Of a DNA stretch of 64,000 nucleotides, positions 43,548-54,400 are shown one piece after another; positions within the stretch are counted from its first letter, which is position 1, and every line of letters starts with the position of its first letter. Where the stretch lies: the NCBI RefSeq assembly GCF_000152865.1, contig NZ_CH672390.1, positions 1,364,001-1,428,000 of the forward strand. Direction: 5' to 3'. Made by a program: the position numbers and the translations under genes. The stretch comes from Erythrobacter sp. NAP1. GTDB taxonomy: Bacteria; Pseudomonadota; Alphaproteobacteria; Sphingomonadales; Sphingomonadaceae. The notes beneath the pieces are model-generated. The model was not told the DNA's origin. It made no database searches and saw only the letters and a list, made by a program, of their open reading frames with translations.

Positions 43548-44182
43548 TCATCGCCGTTGATGGCCCCACCGCTTCGGGCAAAGGCACGATCGCACGCCGC
43601 CTTGCCGAGCATTTCGGCGTGCCACATCTCGACACCGGCCTCCTCTACCGCGCAGTGGGGCGGCAGGTCGCGATCAATGGCGGCAATCCCGACGACCCGG
43701 CCGATGCGCTGGCGGCCTGCGACTTTCCCGATGAGCTAATGCAGGACGACGTGCTGCGCGCGGAGGAAACGGGCGGGCTGGCAAGCCGCGTCTCGGTCCA
43801 TCCGGCGGTGCGCGAGGCTTTGTTCAAGCGCCAGCGCGCCTTTGCCGAGCAACCTGGCGGCGCGGTGCTCGATGGTCGCGATATCGGGACGGTCATTGCT
43901 CCCGATGCCGACGTAAAACTGTTCATCACCGCCAGCGTGCAGGAACGCGCCCGCCGCCGCTGGCTCGAAATGGTCGACAAGAAGATGGACCACGAGGAGG
44001 AAATCCCCCTCGCCGAGATCGAGAAGGACATCGTCGCCCGCGACGCCCGCGACATCAACCGGAAGGACGCGCCGCTCAAGGCCGCAGCCGACGCGCTGGT
44101 GATCGACACCACCGCCTTCGACCGCGAGCAGGCGTTTGAGACGGTGCTGGAGGCTGTGCAAGAGGCACTCGCAGCAAGGTAA
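43544..44182 (+). CDS. cmk: Cytidylate kinase
   Basis: Phosphorylates CMP and dCMP. The 212-residue product has the P-loop IAVDGPTASGKGTIARRLAE, then HLDTGLLYRAVGRQV (substrate site), VLDGRDIGTVIAPDADVKLF and ARDARDINRKDAPLKAAADA, as expected for Cmk. It overlaps the upstream CBU_0592-like gene by ATGA and is followed, after 232 bp, by rpsA, the common cmk-rpsA order. Confidence 0.95.
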   Translation: MIIAVDGPTASGKGTIARRLAEHFGVPHLDTGLLYRAVGRQVAINGGNPDDPADALAACDFPDELMQDDVLRAEETGGLASRVSVHPAVREALFKRQRAFAEQPGGAVLDGRDIGTVIAPDADVKLFITASVQERARRRWLEMVDKKMDHEEEIPLAEIEKDIVARDARDINRKDAPLKAAADALVIDTTAFDREQAFETVLEAVQEALAAR

Positions 44183-44363
44183 CAGCTCTCCGCAATTTGC
44201 TTGCTTTCCAGCGTGCTTTGGCCTAGGCGCGCGGCCGTTCTCGCAATCCCCAAACATAATGGCGCGATTGAAAGGACCTCTGCGACAGCATCCGGCTGCG
44301 TGGAGACATCGGCCTCTTGCCCCGCTAGCCCTCGCAATGGTGCGTGGGAGGCGGTTTAAGACC

Positions 44364-44384
44364 CCGGTAAAACCGGTGGCCGGT
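44364..44384 (+). promoter_or_regulatory. Alternative hairpins in the rpsA leader
   Basis: CCGGT 44364-44368 can pair with ACCGG 44372-44376 around AAA. That same ACCGG can instead pair with CCGGT 44380-44384 around TGG. The two 5-bp hairpins are mutually exclusive because they share the middle arm, and they end about 30 nt before the rpsA start. bS1 controls its own translation through leader structure in enterobacteria; a similar role here is inference. The rest of the 44183-44414 gap shows no clear gene. Confidence 0.4.
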
Positions 44385-44414
44385 AGCAAACGTTAAACAG
44401 GAAACGCACGCCTT

Positions 44415-46124
<1,710 letters not shown>

Positions 46125-46147
46125 GCCAAACGCCTTTCAAGGCATTC

Positions 46148-46186
46148 GGAAAGGCCCGTTCTCCAAACCGTAGAGCGGGCCTTTCC
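46148..46186. terminator. Terminator-like hairpin after rpsA
   Basis: GGAAAGGCCCG at 46148-46158 pairs with 46176-46186, and the next four bases on each side also pair (one G-T), giving a 15-bp stem around a 9-nt loop. The downstream tract (TACATCT) is not a strong T-run, although the stem end CCTTTCC helps. Likely the rpsA terminator. Confidence 0.65.
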
Positions 46187-46253
46187 TACATCTGCGGATG
46201 GGCGTAGACTGGGGTCCTCAAACCGCGAAGCGATAGGACAGCCAAACAGTCTC

Positions 46254-47009
46254 ATGCTAACAGTCCACCAGTTCCCCTGCCTGTCCGACAATTACGGCTT
46301 CCTGCTGCACAACAGCGTGACCGATGAAACTGCCGCGATCGATACGCCGGATGCGAAGGAGTATCTGAGGCAGGCGGAGGCCAAGGGCTGGACGATCACG
46401 CATATCTGGAACACCCACTGGCATCCCGATCACGCGGGCGGGAATGTCGAGATCGTTGAGAAGACCGGCGCACGTGTGCTGGCTCCCAAAGAGGTTGAGA
46501 AGCTCTCGCCGATCGACCGCGTGGTCGCACACGGCGACACCGTAAACCTCGGTGAACACCGCGCCGACGTAATCGACGTCTCAGGCCATACCAACGGCCA
46601 CATCGCTTATCACGTGGTCGAGGAAGGCATGGCCTTCGTCGGCGACAGCGTGTTCGCGCTGGGCTGCGGGCGGATGTTCGAAGGCGAGCCCGAACAGTTC
46701 TGGCGCAGCCTTGAGCGTATCAAGCGCCTCTCGACCGGAACCGTGCTCTATTGCGCGCACGAATACACGCAGGCGAACGCAAAGTTTGCGCTTCACGCGG
46801 ACCCCGACAACGAAGCACTCCAGGAATACGCCCGCGAGATCGACGAGAAGCGCGCGCGCGGCGAATGGACCATTCCCACCGTGCTCAAACGCGAGCTTGA
46901 GACCAACCCATTCCTGCGCGCTGACGATCCTGCGCTGATGGAGCGCTGGGGCGGCAATGCTCCGCACGAGACCTTCGCGGCGCTCAGGGCGGCCAAGGAC
47001 AATTTCTGA
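46254..47009 (+). CDS. gloB: Hydroxyacylglutathione hydrolase (glyoxalase II)
   Basis: Hydrolyses S-lactoylglutathione to lactate and glutathione, the second glyoxalase step. The 251-residue metallo-beta-lactamase-fold protein has the di-metal motif NTHWHPDHAGG (THxHxDH, residues 54-60), SGHTNGHIAYHVVEEGMAFV, GDSVFALGCGRMFEGEPEQF and LYCAHEYTQANAKFALH, the last two being glyoxalase II signatures. It lies downstream of the rpsA terminator and 5 bp ahead of the next gene. Confidence 0.92.
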   Translation: MLTVHQFPCLSDNYGFLLHNSVTDETAAIDTPDAKEYLRQAEAKGWTITHIWNTHWHPDHAGGNVEIVEKTGARVLAPKEVEKLSPIDRVVAHGDTVNLGEHRADVIDVSGHTNGHIAYHVVEEGMAFVGDSVFALGCGRMFEGEPEQFWRSLERIKRLSTGTVLYCAHEYTQANAKFALHADPDNEALQEYAREIDEKRARGEWTIPTVLKRELETNPFLRADDPALMERWGGNAPHETFAALRAAKDNF

Positions 47010-47014
47010 CGGCC

Positions 47015-47995
47015 ATGAAGGCTCTGAGGGTTGAAAGCCTGTCGGACGACCTGTCCGGCGTCACGCTTGCCGACATGGCGGAGCCGGAGCGAAGGCCGGG
47101 CGAAGTGCTCGTTCGTGTGCGCGCCGCCTCATTGAACTTTCCCGACCTGTTGATGACCAAGGGGAAGTACCAGTTCAAACCTGAGCTGCCTTTTACAAGC
47201 GGCCTCGAATGCGCTGGCGAGGTGATCGAAGCGGATGCGGATAGCGGCTTCAGCCCCGGTGACCGGGTAATGGGCGGCAACAAAACCGGAGCCTTCGCAG
47301 AGATCGCGAGCATTCCTGAGCGCGGACTGTCGCGCTTGCCCGCAGGCTTCGACTTCGCACAGGGAGCCGCAATGGGCGCAGCCTATTCGACAGCCTATAC
47401 TGGCCTTGTTGAGCTATGCGGGCTGGAGGCCGGACAAACCGTGCTGGTGCACGGCGCAAGCGGCGGCGTCGGACTGGCCGCCTGCGATTTGACCAAAGCG
47501 CTGGGGGCCAAGGTGATCGCCGCAACAGGCGTTGCGGGCAAACGCGCTGCAATCGAAGCGGCATGCTCGCCTGACGCCGTCATCACCGCCGAGGGACGTT
47601 TCCGCGAGGAAGTCGCCGAACTCACCGACGGTCACCTGTGCGACATCGTCTTCGATCCGGTCGGTGGAGACATCTTCGACGAATCCACCCGCTGCGTGAC
47701 CTTTGGGGGCAAGCTGGTCGTGGTCGGCTTCACCAGCGGACGGATCGCCGAAGTCGCGACTAACATCCCGCTTATAAAGGGTTTTTCCATCGTCGGCCTG
47801 CGCGCCGGCGAATACGCACGCCGCTTTCCCGAGCGAGGTGCTGCGGTCAACGCTGCGATTGCGCAGCTTGCGGAGGCTGGCAGGATCAGCCCCGCAATTG
47901 ACCGCACCCTTCCCCTGTCACGCTGGCGCGAAGGCTTCGAAGCGATGGCCAAGCGTGAGTTGGTCGGAAAGGTCGTGTTCGAGCCGGGATCTTGA
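47015..47995 (+). CDS. NADPH:quinone oxidoreductase-like MDR protein
   Basis: A 326-residue medium-chain dehydrogenase/reductase without zinc ligands. LVRVRAASLNFPDLLMTKGK, LPFTSGLECAGEVIEADADS and TVLVHGASGGVGLAACDLTK (NADPH site) place it in the quinone oxidoreductase branch; some relatives act on enoyl or acryloyl thioesters. It follows gloB by 5 bp, so detoxification is a reasonable guess, but the substrate is not defined. Confidence 0.85.
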   Translation: MKALRVESLSDDLSGVTLADMAEPERRPGEVLVRVRAASLNFPDLLMTKGKYQFKPELPFTSGLECAGEVIEADADSGFSPGDRVMGGNKTGAFAEIASIPERGLSRLPAGFDFAQGAAMGAAYSTAYTGLVELCGLEAGQTVLVHGASGGVGLAACDLTKALGAKVIAATGVAGKRAAIEAACSPDAVITAEGRFREEVAELTDGHLCDIVFDPVGGDIFDESTRCVTFGGKLVVVGFTSGRIAEVATNIPLIKGFSIVGLRAGEYARRFPERGAAVNAAIAQLAEAGRISPAIDRTLPLSRWREGFEAMAKRELVGKVVFEPGS

Positions 47996-48000
47996 ATCAG

Positions 48001-48028
48001 AAAGGGCGGCCCTTAAAGGACCGCCCTC
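48001..48028. terminator. Bidirectional terminator between quinone reductase and F0 genes
   Basis: AGGGCGGCCC and GGACCGCCCT pair (one mismatch) around a short loop between the converging genes at 47995 and 48053. The stem is flanked by an A-run on the left side, giving a T-run for minus-strand transcripts. The stem core is nearly the same as in the rplS terminator at 33678. Confidence 0.75.
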
Positions 48029-48052
48029 TCAAATCCCGGATCGGCGAAGCCA

Positions 48053-48574
48053 TTAGAGCGAGGCAATGACCTCGTCAGCCAGAGCCTTGTCAGCCTCGGC
48101 GTCGTGCTTGCTGGCGATGATCGTACGCGATGCAGCGGCAGCAGCGTTGGCAGCGCTGGCGCGAACGCCGTCGACTGCCTCGCGTTCGGCTGCGGCGATC
48201 TTGTCTTCGGCCATGCGCTGACGGCGAGCGACCATCGCTTCGCTGTCGGCTTCGGCCTTGGCGAGGATCGCGTCAGCTTCGCGCTGAGCGCCTTCCATCA
48301 TCGCTTCGGCGTCCTTTTCGGCACCGGCGATCTTCGCGGCGTACTCGTCGCGTAGCTTCTCGGCCTCGGCGCGAAGCGACTTGGCTTCGTCGAGCTGCTG
48401 CTTGATCTCGGCGATCTTGTTGTCGAGCCCGCCGGCAATCGCGCCGGGGACCTTTTTCCAAAGGACGACACCGATCAGAACAGCCATCGCAAGGCTGACC
48501 CACTGGTAGTCCTGAAGCCCGAATGCCGCGGGACCTTCGCCCGCAGCGATCATGGTGAGAACGAGGTTAGCCAT
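48053..48574 (-). CDS. atpF: ATP synthase F0 subunit b
   Basis: Peripheral stalk subunit. The 173-residue protein has one N-terminal membrane helix (YQWVSLAMAVLIGVVLWKKV) and a long charged coiled coil (EIKQQLDEAKSLRAEAEKLR). Its start overlaps the b' gene by 8 bp. Pairing of b and b' is typical of alphaproteobacteria and photosynthetic bacteria. The F1 genes lie elsewhere, as usual in this group. Confidence 0.93.
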   Translation of the reverse strand: MANLVLTMIAAGEGPAAFGLQDYQWVSLAMAVLIGVVLWKKVPGAIAGGLDNKIAEIKQQLDEAKSLRAEAEKLRDEYAAKIAGAEKDAEAMMEGAQREADAILAKAEADSEAMVARRQRMAEDKIAAAEREAVDGVRASAANAAAAASRTIIASKHDAEADKALADEVIASL

Positions 48575-49061
48575 TGGCGAGAGCCTTCTTCACGGCAGAC
48601 CGTGCGGTCCGCTTGTCGACCTTGGCACCGGCGAGACGAGCCACGATGTCCTGCGTCGCTTCGGCAGCCACGTCCTCGACCTCGGCCATCGCGCTGGTAC
48701 GCGCGGCTTCAATCTCGGTTTCGGCGGCTTCGAGCTTCGCATCGAGACGCTTCTGCGCGTCAGCCAGCTTGGCTTCGGACGAAGCGGCAGCCTTCGCCTT
48801 GGCGTCGGCGATCAGGCCCTGCGCCTTTGCACGGTTGGCGTTCTCACGCTCGCGCCATGCATCTTCCTGCTCGTCAGCAGCGTCACGGGCGGCCTGCGCA
48901 GCAGCAAGGTCGTCAGCGATCTGCTGGTCGCGCATACCCACGGTCTCCATCACCTTGGGGACCATGCCCCGACCGATGAGGAAGAAAGTGATGCCGAAAA
49001 AGACCAGCAACCAGAATACTTGGCTGGAATAGGTCTCGGCGAGCTGGGCTATCTGAGGCAT
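48567..49061 (-). CDS. atpF': ATP synthase F0 subunit b'
   Basis: Second peripheral stalk subunit, 164 residues, forming a b-b' heterodimer. It starts MPQIAQLAETYSSQVFWLLV, then FFGITFFLIGRGMVPKVMET (membrane helix and the b' signature), followed by a charged coiled coil. It lies between atpE and atpF with tight spacing. Confidence 0.92.
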   Translation of the reverse strand: MPQIAQLAETYSSQVFWLLVFFGITFFLIGRGMVPKVMETVGMRDQQIADDLAAAQAARDAADEQEDAWRERENANRAKAQGLIADAKAKAAASSEAKLADAQKRLDAKLEAAETEIEAARTSAMAEVEDVAAEATQDIVARLAGAKVDKRTARSAVKKALANG

Positions 49062-49149
49062 GTCAGTTGGCTTTGCCTTGAAGGTCGAAAGAAATCAGGT
49101 GGTCACCGGGCCAGCCAAATCACTGGCCAGCCCGGGAACCGAAAGTTGA

Positions 49150-49380
49150 TTAGCCGGCGACGAAGATCAGGATCATCGCGACGACGAATGCCAGCAGGCC
49201 GAGAAGTTCGGCTGCGGCGAAGCCGATGAAGAGGCGGCCCTGCTGACCGTCTGCTGCACCCGGGTTGCGAAGGGCGCTTTCGAGGAACGAACCAAAGACG
49301 TTCCCCACACCGATGGCTGCCATACCGGCACCGATAGCTGCGAGGCCTGCGCCGATGAGCTTGGCTGCTTCTGCTTCCAT
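49150..49380 (-). CDS. atpE: ATP synthase F0 subunit c
   Basis: Proton-carrying rotor ring protein, 76 residues and two helices. GAGLAAIGAGMAAIGVGNVF (helix 1), the polar loop SALRNPGAADGQQG and FIGFAAAELLGLLAFVVAMI (helix 2) with the essential carboxylate Glu58. No sodium-site pattern is evident, so H+ is assumed. I start at ATG 49380, preceded by AAGGAG; the longer open frame upstream is untranslated region. Confidence 0.96.
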   Translation of the reverse strand: MEAEAAKLIGAGLAAIGAGMAAIGVGNVFGSFLESALRNPGAADGQQGRLFIGFAAAELLGLLAFVVAMILIFVAG

Positions 49381-49432
49381 TGTACTTAAACTCCTTGAGA
49401 AAATCGAATTGTTGGAATGGAAAAAGGTGAAC

Positions 49433-50218
49433 TTAGTGAAGGTGCTCTGCGTCGTTGATGTACAGCGAGGTGAGCAGTGCAAAGACGTATGCCTGAATGC
49501 CTGCGACAAGGATCTCGAGAGCCGAGATGCCGATCATCAGCAGGAAGCTCGGCAGGCTGACCAGAAGGCCAAACCCGACGCCAGCGTTGATGCCGTCCAT
49601 GACGAAGGACGAGAGAACCTTGAGCAGAACGTGCCCTGCCATCATTGCAACGAACAAACGAAGCGCGAGACTGAACGGACGCACGAGGAACGAGATCAGC
49701 TCGATCGGGAAAATGATCGGGATCATCGGCAGCGGCGTACCGTGCGGCACGAACAGGGTGAAGAACTTGATGCCGTGCTTCCAGAAGCCGACGATCAGAA
49801 CGATCGAGAAGCTGATCACAGCAAGAACGCCGGTCACCGTGAAGTGGCTGGTGAAGGTGAACGGGTGAAGGAAGGCAAGACCGATCGGCAAGAGGCCAAG
49901 CAGGTTGCCGAACAGGATGAACATGAACAGGCTGAAGATGTAAGGAAGGTACTTGCGACCTTCCTTACCGATGTTGGCCTCCAGCATGTCGTCGATGAAG
50001 CCCGTGAAGGTCTCGACCGCCATTTGCCAGCGACCGGGGACCAGCTCACGCTTCATGCCGCCGAAGACAAACGCCCACAGCAGAACCGTGGTGATCGCCA
50101 TCCAGAGAGCGGAATTGGTGAATGCGATGTTGAAGCCAGCGATTTCCCAGGATTGGCCGATAAGCGGCTCAATCTGGAATTGCTTCATCGGATCGACTTT
50201 GCCTGCTTCGGCTGCCAC
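49433..50218 (-). CDS. atpB: ATP synthase F0 subunit a
   Basis: Stator channel subunit, 261 residues with about six membrane helices. LPYIFSLFMFILFGNLLGLL and FSLALRLFVAMMAGHVLLKV contain the conserved helix with the essential Arg next to the c ring. ETFTGFIDDMLEANIGKEGR matches the family. It precedes atpE on the minus strand and follows the AtpI-like gene. Confidence 0.95.
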   Translation of the reverse strand: MAAEAGKVDPMKQFQIEPLIGQSWEIAGFNIAFTNSALWMAITTVLLWAFVFGGMKRELVPGRWQMAVETFTGFIDDMLEANIGKEGRKYLPYIFSLFMFILFGNLLGLLPIGLAFLHPFTFTSHFTVTGVLAVISFSIVLIVGFWKHGIKFFTLFVPHGTPLPMIPIIFPIELISFLVRPFSLALRLFVAMMAGHVLLKVLSSFVMDGINAGVGFGLLVSLPSFLLMIGISALEILVAGIQAYVFALLTSLYINDAEHLH

Positions 50219-50270
50219 GACCTTGTTGTATCCCTGATACCTGTAAAAACGCGGCCCCTTTTGTCAGGAC

Positions 50271-50597
50271 CTATTCCGGGTCCTTGGGGGCCGTGTTTGC
50301 CGCACGAATAATGTTCCTGAAGGCAACGCCAATTCCGAGGAAAAGGCCGACCAACAGACCCCATGGGAGCGTTCCGAATATGGCATCGACTGCCCATCCG
50401 ATGACGCTGCCTCCGAGAATTCCGCCGAGCAGATCTGCAAGGACCCGGTTGCCGCTGCGATAGTTCGCATCGGCTCCCTGGACCTTCGACCGGTTGCGTT
50501 CGTCTTCGCGCTCGCGTGCGGCCTTGAGCCGCTCTTCGAGCGCGTCGATCCGCGCATCCTCAGCGATGGGTTCTCGGGCGGGTTTCTCGTCGCTCAT
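50271..50597 (-). CDS. atpI: AtpZ/AtpI-like F0F1 ATPase accessory protein
   Basis: A 108-residue protein with a charged N-terminal helix (ARIDALEERLKAAREREDER) and two membrane helices (LADLLGGILGGSVIGWAVD and GLLVGLFLGIGVAFRNII). This is the AtpI/AtpZ arrangement at the head of F0 operons, implicated in c-ring assembly or Mg2+ uptake. I start at ATG 50597, preceded by GGAAAG; an in-frame TTG at 50609 is less likely. Confidence 0.82.
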   Translation of the reverse strand: MSDEKPAREPIAEDARIDALEERLKAAREREDERNRSKVQGADANYRSGNRVLADLLGGILGGSVIGWAVDAIFGTLPWGLLVGLFLGIGVAFRNIIRAANTAPKDPE

Positions 50598-50737
50598 GCT
50601 GCTTTCCAAATTGAGGCAAGCGAGGCACGCGACAACGAGGTGCCCGCCAAGGGCGTGTGCCCCCTAGAAGAGGGCAAAACCCGAGTCAATGGTAGGGTGT
50701 TGCGCTTTCCTCACGCATTGAAGCGTGCAGTGGAAAA

Positions 50738-51127
50738 TCACGGACAGGCAGGAAGCCGCTGCGGAGGTGCATCGGTGCGCGTTTGCCAGCTTCCATCAGG
50801 CGCTTCGTACTTTTCACCGGGCACCGTGCGGGCAATTGCCTGACACCCTGCGGTGGTCGCATATTGCTCAAGCGTCGCGTTGTTTTCCTTGGCCTTTTCA
50901 GCATAAACGGCGCGGCGACGGATGTTGATGTCGTCCACCATCCGCTGAAGTGCAGGTGTGGCATCACCAACAACGCCCAGATAGCCGTCCATCTTTTCGC
51001 CCACGGAACCATTGGCACGCGCGGCGGCGTAGGCAGGGTCGCGCTGGGCCGAAGCCGGGGCGACAACACCGGTGACGGCAATAAGGCCGGCAGCGGCAGC
51101 AAGCATGGTGTTGCGGATCAGGGTCAT
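50738..51127 (-). CDS. ydbL: YdbL family (DUF1318) periplasmic protein
   Basis: A 129-residue exported protein with a signal peptide (AAAAGLIAVTGVVAPASAQ) and the DUF1318 pattern AAARANGSVGEKMDGYLGVV, then VDDINIRRRAVYAEKAKENN. In E. coli YdbL works with YnbE and YdbH in phospholipid transport to the outer membrane. I start at ATG 51127 (MTLIRNTMLA), preceded by GAGGAACGAGAG. It is the third gene of ydbH-ynbE-ydbL. Confidence 0.85.
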   Translation of the reverse strand: MTLIRNTMLAAAAGLIAVTGVVAPASAQRDPAYAAARANGSVGEKMDGYLGVVGDATPALQRMVDDINIRRRAVYAEKAKENNATLEQYATTAGCQAIARTVPGEKYEAPDGSWQTRTDAPPQRLPACP

Positions 51128-51169
51128 TGGTCTCTCGTTCCTCCAATCTTCGGCAGGCATCAAAGCCTG

Positions 51170-51361
51170 TCAGAAGATATCTGCATTTTCTTCAATCGTA
51201 TTGCTGGCATCCTCTGCCAGCCGATACAGCACTTCGGCGCGGATATTGACGTTCAGTTCGATAACGATGGGCTCTTCAGGCGCGGAAACATTGATGCACC
51301 CGGTAAGCGCCATCGCGCCCAAAACTGCCAGTCCGGTCCCGTATGTCCGGGTCCTCGCCAT
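51170..51361 (-). CDS. ynbE: YnbE-like outer-membrane lipoprotein
   Basis: A 63-residue lipoprotein with lipobox ALTGC (Cys22 in the signal MARTRTYGTGLAVLGAMALT). The short mature part includes IVIELNVNIRAEVLYRLAED. In E. coli YnbE stacks on the end of YdbH to bridge it to the outer membrane. I start at ATG 51361, preceded by AGGGGAAAAG; a longer open frame exists but lacks the lipoprotein start. It is the middle gene of the ydbH cluster. Confidence 0.85.
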   Translation of the reverse strand: MARTRTYGTGLAVLGAMALTGCINVSAPEEPIVIELNVNIRAEVLYRLAEDASNTIEENADIF

Positions 51362-51441
51362 AACTTTTCCCCTGCTGCGCCCTTTGCCTTGTGTTTCACA
51401 AGATGTGGCATCCGGGTGCACCGGGGTCAATTTACGCATCT

Positions 51442-54400
51442 TCATGGCAGATTATCGCTTTCTGGAGGTTGAACGGTCGATTCATCGCGCAGGAGCGCTT
51501 CGGTAGTCTGGTCACGCCTTTGGATGATACTCTCAACAGGCGGCGGGAGATCTGGACCCGGCGTTGGTTCTGGCTCGTTTTCGATCGGAGCAAATTCTCC
51601 GATTCCAAGAGATTCGCGCATCGCAGGCGTGTCGAAGATCGTCGGGTCGAAAATTCCGCGGACTATTGTCGCGAGCAGGTAGAAGTTCTCAGAACGTACA
51701 TTGACGTTGAAACGGATCGGCAGGTCGGCAAGCTGGCGGGTGATGAAGTTGCGGCTCGCTCCCTCGCCCTGTCTCACGCCGTCGATCTTGAAATTGGTGA
51801 CGATTTCACCGGCAAGATCGCCATTCAATTCGACCGCCATCTGGTTGTAGTCGAGCGAACGAAGCGAGTTGAACGCATAATTGGCGATCGCGCCGAGGTC
51901 CTCATATGTAAGCTCGCCTACATAGGAGACATTGCCGCCCGGCGACCGCGAGATCAGCAAGCCGCCATTGATTGAGCCATTACCGTCGGCATCGAAGAAG
52001 ATCGGGATCGTGCCGTCGAATGTGCCAGTCGCGCCGATATTCGACAGCTCCATCTGGGTAACGAAGGTGGCTGCGTCGAGCGCGATCAGCTCAAAGACAT
52101 AACTCTGCCCCTCGCCACCGCCGAAGTTGATCTTGGTTGGACGAAGGATCAGCGTGCCGCCCATAAACGGCCAGCGTCCTTCCTCGACTTCAACGAGCGT
52201 GCCTCCGGTGAGCGAATAGGTGACCTGTCCGTCGAGCGCCTCGATACCGGGATTGACCGAGCCGATGTTGAGCACCTGCCCCGGCGCGGTCGTCAGTTCG
52301 AGGAGGTCGGTGAATTCGATCTCTCCGCTGACCCGTTGCACTGGACCGAAGGCAGCAGCGAAGTCGAAGTCGTCGGTGCGGAAGGTGCCTGAGCTGTCGA
52401 TCCCGTCGGGCGTCCAAGTGATCACGCCCTCGCCAGTGACCACCCCTTCGGCCGCGGCCACCACGCCTCGCGCGAGGATCGATAGATCGTCGGGCTGCAG
52501 GTTCTCGCCAAAGCGGACGCCCGGAATATCGAGGTCCGCCCTACCCGTCCCCTCAGACAAGTCGTGTCGGATCGAAACACTGGTGATGAGCGACTGGCTC
52601 GCTGGATGGCGCAGAGCAGCTTCGGCGATGATCGTGTTGTCCGCCAGAACGAGCGAGGCACCTTGCGCGGTCAATGGCTGGAATCGCGGGTCTGGACCGT
52701 TTGCCGGATCGATCCTTTCGGTCAGCCTGAATGCGCCCTCATCGACAAGCAGCGCACCGTCCTTGAAATTCCAGTTGCCCGACATCTGGCTGAGGTCGAG
52801 CGGAACGATGTCGAGCGCCGCGCTTGCGCCCGCAAATGTGCCCGCGATCCCATCGTCAAACCGCCCTACCAATGTTGCCGCAGAAAAGCGAACCGCGTTG
52901 TCGGGATCACCGATCACCGCTTCCAGCCCCGTAAGCGCAAATGGACCCGGATAGCGCAGCAAAGCCGAGGCGGCGGACAGGCGGGCGCGCGATTCGCCGA
53001 GGGAGCCTGCAAGATCAATCGCCTCGCTCGCGATCGAGACGTCGAGCGCATCGAGGTAGCGCACCATCGCGGAGGATCCCGCCTGCGGGCAGAGCGTCAC
53101 ACGCCGTTCGGTCAGCGAAAGCTGATATAGCTCGAGGCCGCGCACCGCGATGTCGGTGCAGCGCCGCCCAACCGCGAGACCAGCTGCCGACGAATAGCTC
53201 CCTTCAACCGGGACGAGAAGCCCGCGCACCTGACCGCCGGGCAATGCGCCTTGAGCCTCGACCAGCCCATTGAACGACAGCGCCCCGCTCGCACTTTGCA
53301 ACAGCGTCAATCGCGGAACCGCCAGCGAATCTGCACCGGCTCTGTATTCCGCCATCGTCATGCGCACCGCGAGGTCGCCATTGCCCCGTCGGTCCATTCG
53401 CCCGGTGATGAGCGGCAGATCGGCGCCGCCGGTGATGAAATTGCCGGCTAGCTGATCTCCCGCCGCTTCGGAATGCGAATAGCTGACCCGCGACAGCGCC
53501 AGCAGGGTCTCGCCACTATCGCTGCGAAGGCGTGCTTCCGGGATGATTACCCTCAGACCCTGGGGATTGGTCCGCACGGTGACGTCACCTGCAAGCCGCG
53601 CATCGCTGAGGCCCCGCGAGAGGCCACGCTCGGCCTTTGCCAGCAAGCTAGCAAGGAACGTCCCCTCGCTCGCTTCCTGCGCGTCTGTGAGGGCGCTGGT
53701 CGCATCGAGTGCGAGTTCGGCTCCGCGGCCATTGAACCGTGTGCTCCATTCGCCGCGCGCCATGTTGTCGGTGAGGCGTAGCTGCCCTTCTGCTCCAAGC
53801 TCACCGATATCGGCGTAAGCGGTCGTAACGCCCGATGCGGTCAGGTCGTGCCGTACGCTCAGATCACCCATCGCATCATGTTCGCTGCCTGCAAACCGCC
53901 AGAGCAAACCGACGTCTCCATCAAGCGAGGATGCGCCGTTTTCACGATAGCCGATGCCAGCCGCGGCGATACCGAGATTGCTGTCGAGCGAATCGAAGCC
54001 CTCCGACAATTCGACCCGCGCGGCGATATCGGCGCTCGCAAGCGAGGCGCCCTCGCACTTGAATTCTCGCAGCCGCACGGGACCATCAAAGATCGGCCTT
54101 CCGCCATCGACAGACACCTCGCCGTAGAGAGTTGCTTCTTGCGCGCTGCAATTCTCCGTCCCGAGGCCCGGAGCGGTCGCTGCGATGATCCCCTCAAAAC
54201 CGCCGTCGAGCCGACCTGCCCCATCGAGCTTTGCACCGATGACGCCAAAGTCGCTCTCGATCCGCGCACGCCCATCGACGATCGCGATATCGAACGCGGG
54301 GAGCCCCGGTGGCCCGTCGCTTTCAGCGTAGAGGACGGGATCAAGCGCTCCGAGGCTCAGGCGGCCATCGCGAAACTGTCCGAAAAGCCTGGGTCGCACA

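Noticed and set aside
44260..44396. Short basic ORF between cmk and rpsA
   Set aside because: Composition is typical of GC-rich non-coding frames, and it overlaps the leader hairpins.
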